Shown here piece by piece: positions 62,774 through 64,000 of a DNA stretch of 64,000 nucleotides. A model generated the notes under the pieces. It did no database searches. It had not been told where the DNA came from and was given only the letters and a program-made list of their open reading frames with translations. Origin of the DNA: Demetria terragena DSM 11295. GTDB taxonomy: Bacteria > Actinomycetota > Actinomycetes > Actinomycetales > Dermatophilaceae. The stretch is from positions 124,001 through 188,000 of the forward strand of contig NZ_AQXW01000004.1 in NCBI RefSeq assembly GCF_000376825.1, in the 5' to 3' direction. Each line of letters starts with the position of its first letter. The first letter of the stretch is position 1. Position numbers and translations under genes: made by a program.

Positions 62774-64000
62774 ATGCGTGAAAACACTCTTGCGATCGTC
62801 CAGGCTGGTGGTCAGGGATCTCGGATGGGGGTTCTGACAAAGGAGCGGGCCAAGCCCGCTCTGCCATTTGGCGGGTCCTACCAACTGGTCGACTTTCCGC
62901 TCACCAATTTGCACCACAGCGGGATTGAGCAGGTCTGGTTGTGTTTGCAGTACCAAGCCGATTCGCTGCATGACTTGGTCGCAAACGGCCGTCCGTGGGA
63001 TCTCGACCGCACACGTGGTGGTTTGCGACTGGTGTTTCCGCGGCAGACCGGCGACACCGGGGGAGACCTCGATGAGGGCTTTGCGACCGGTAACGCCGAC
63101 CAGCTGTATCGGATCCGCGAGGACATCTCGGGCTCTGACGCCGACGTGGTGCTCGTGATGAGCGCAGACCACATCTATCGGCTGGACTACCAGGAGGTGC
63201 TCCGCACACACCGGGAGTCCGGTGCCGAATGTACGGTCGTGACCACGGTCGTTTCCTCGGACGCGGAGGCCAGCGCGCACGCCACGGTGACGACCACCAA
63301 GACGGGCAAGGTGAAGGCGTTCGCCTACAAGCCGAGCAAGCCGAGCACCCGGACGATTGCCACCGAGGTGTTCGCCTATGACCGCAAGGCCCTCGTGCGG
63401 GCGCTCGAAGAGTTGGGTAGCCGACTCAGCGATGATTCCGACCACGATGATTCAGGCCTCGGCGACTTTGGCGACCACTTGATTCCGTGGTTTGTCGGAC
63501 GCGGGAAGACCTTCGCTCACGCCCAGCCGGGATATTGGCTCGATGTGGGTCGACCGGAGACCTACCTGGAGGCCCATCGTGATCTGCTGGGCGGAAAGGC
63601 CGCCGTCTTTGATTCCGACTGGCCGATCCTGACGCAGCAGCCGCAGCGAGAGGCGGCGCGCATCCATCGCGGCGCTCTGATCGAGGACTCGCTCCTCAGT
63701 CCCGGAGCCGTCATTTCGGGAACGGTCCGCAGGAGCGTGATCGGGCCTGGCGTGGTCGTGGAACGCGATGCGGTGGTGAGTGACTCAATCCTGTTCGCGG
63801 ACAGCGTTGTTCGGGCAAAAGCCGACGTTGCGTGGTCTATTCTCGACGAGCGCGTAACGGTAGGGCGCGGCGCCAAGATAGGCGGGCGCCCACGCAAGCG
63901 CCCGGTGCCGAGTGAGTCGATCACGATGCTCGGCACCGGGGCTCGCGTTCGTGCAGGGGGACGTGTGGAGCTTGGTAATCAGCTAGAACCGAGAGCACGA
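62774..64000 (+). CDS. GlgC-like glucose-1-phosphate adenylyltransferase family protein, 3'-partial
   Basis: 409 residues are visible and the frame stays open at the window edge. The nucleotide loop AIVQAGGQGSRMG and KERAKPALPFGGSYQLVDFP match GlgC, as do LVMSADHIYRLDY and GYWLDVGRPETYL; the C-terminal part is a left-handed beta-helix (SVIGPGVVVERDAVVSD). Two usual GlgC marks differ: the GTADA loop reads ATGNAD, and the EKP motif reads AYKP. It may be a divergent ADP-glucose synthase or act on a related sugar phosphate. Confidence 0.82.
   Translation, partial: MRENTLAIVQAGGQGSRMGVLTKERAKPALPFGGSYQLVDFPLTNLHHSGIEQVWLCLQYQADSLHDLVANGRPWDLDRTRGGLRLVFPRQTGDTGGDLDEGFATGNADQLYRIREDISGSDADVVLVMSADHIYRLDYQEVLRTHRESGAECTVVTTVVSSDAEASAHATVTTTKTGKVKAFAYKPSKPSTRTIATEVFAYDRKALVRALEELGSRLSDDSDHDDSGLGDFGDHLIPWFVGRGKTFAHAQPGYWLDVGRPETYLEAHRDLLGGKAAVFDSDWPILTQQPQREAARIHRGALIEDSLLSPGAVISGTVRRSVIGPGVVVERDAVVSDSILFADSVVRAKADVAWSILDERVTVGRGAKIGGRPRKRPVPSESITMLGTGARVRAGGRVELGNQLEPRAR

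Overview
The window is high-GC DNA with dense, mostly 4-bp-overlapping operons and a clearly actinobacterial gene set: RbpA, PucR and DUF3068 proteins, AftD-type arabinofuranosyltransferases, split Lnt/Ppm1, GTP-dependent PEP carboxykinase and a four-domain ribosomal protein S1. I infer a chromosomal segment of an Actinomycetes member. AftD, DUF2613 and DUF3068 resemble mycobacterial envelope genes, but nothing here proves mycolic acids. No tRNA, rRNA, CRISPR array, insertion sequence or prophage gene was seen.

Region 1 (about 1-23,240) is a cell-envelope glycan locus. It holds a partial methyltransferase, a flippase, two very large AftD-like GT-C proteins, GT2 and GT4 glycosyltransferases, another multi-span GT-C-like protein, a 51-aa DUF2613 protein, two overlapping methyltransferases and an acyltransferase. 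It continues with a heptose-phosphate set (GHMP kinase, GmhA, GmhB), a DUF3068 protein, a UDP-glucuronate decarboxylase-like SDR and another methyltransferase. Together these look able to make, decorate and export an arabinan/heptose-containing surface polymer.

Region 2 (about 23,250-44,250) is largely housekeeping: rpsA, a serine hydrolase, two DUF202 proteins, an SDR, coaE, a siderophore-interacting protein, a CmpX-like channel, uvrB, terC, an MBL hydrolase, a 5'-3' exonuclease, an Lrp regulator, ybaK, lnt-ppm1-fxsA, rbpA, an MFS transporter and a CsbD protein. Many starts lie 6-7 nt after a TANNNT hexamer, the signature of leaderless mRNAs. uvrB and the serine hydrolase each have an exact RecA-NDp/PafBC motif, and rbpA has a SigR/SigH-type promoter.

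Region 3 (44,280-51,400) is an oxidase cluster. A GMC flavoprotein with a CxxCxxCxxxC motif and a Tat-exported DUF5987 partner lies on one strand, and an IorAB-type molybdenum hydroxylase (Tat-exported large subunit plus [2Fe-2S] subunit, no FAD subunit) on the other, around a PucR regulator. It is followed by AraC, VOC and a short UvrA-like ABC protein.

Region 4 (54,740-64,000) has a RimK-type ATP-grasp ligase with a C-terminal TrkA_C (RCK_C) domain, facing a retropepsin-like RimB protease and an M14/AstE-like deacylase. It also has a lipoprotein, an amino-acid ABC transporter with a fused binding protein and permease, a hairpin-forming intergenic repeat, pckG and a partial GlgC-like nucleotidyltransferase. 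The RimK-TrkA_C set is the best candidate for an under-described regulatory system.
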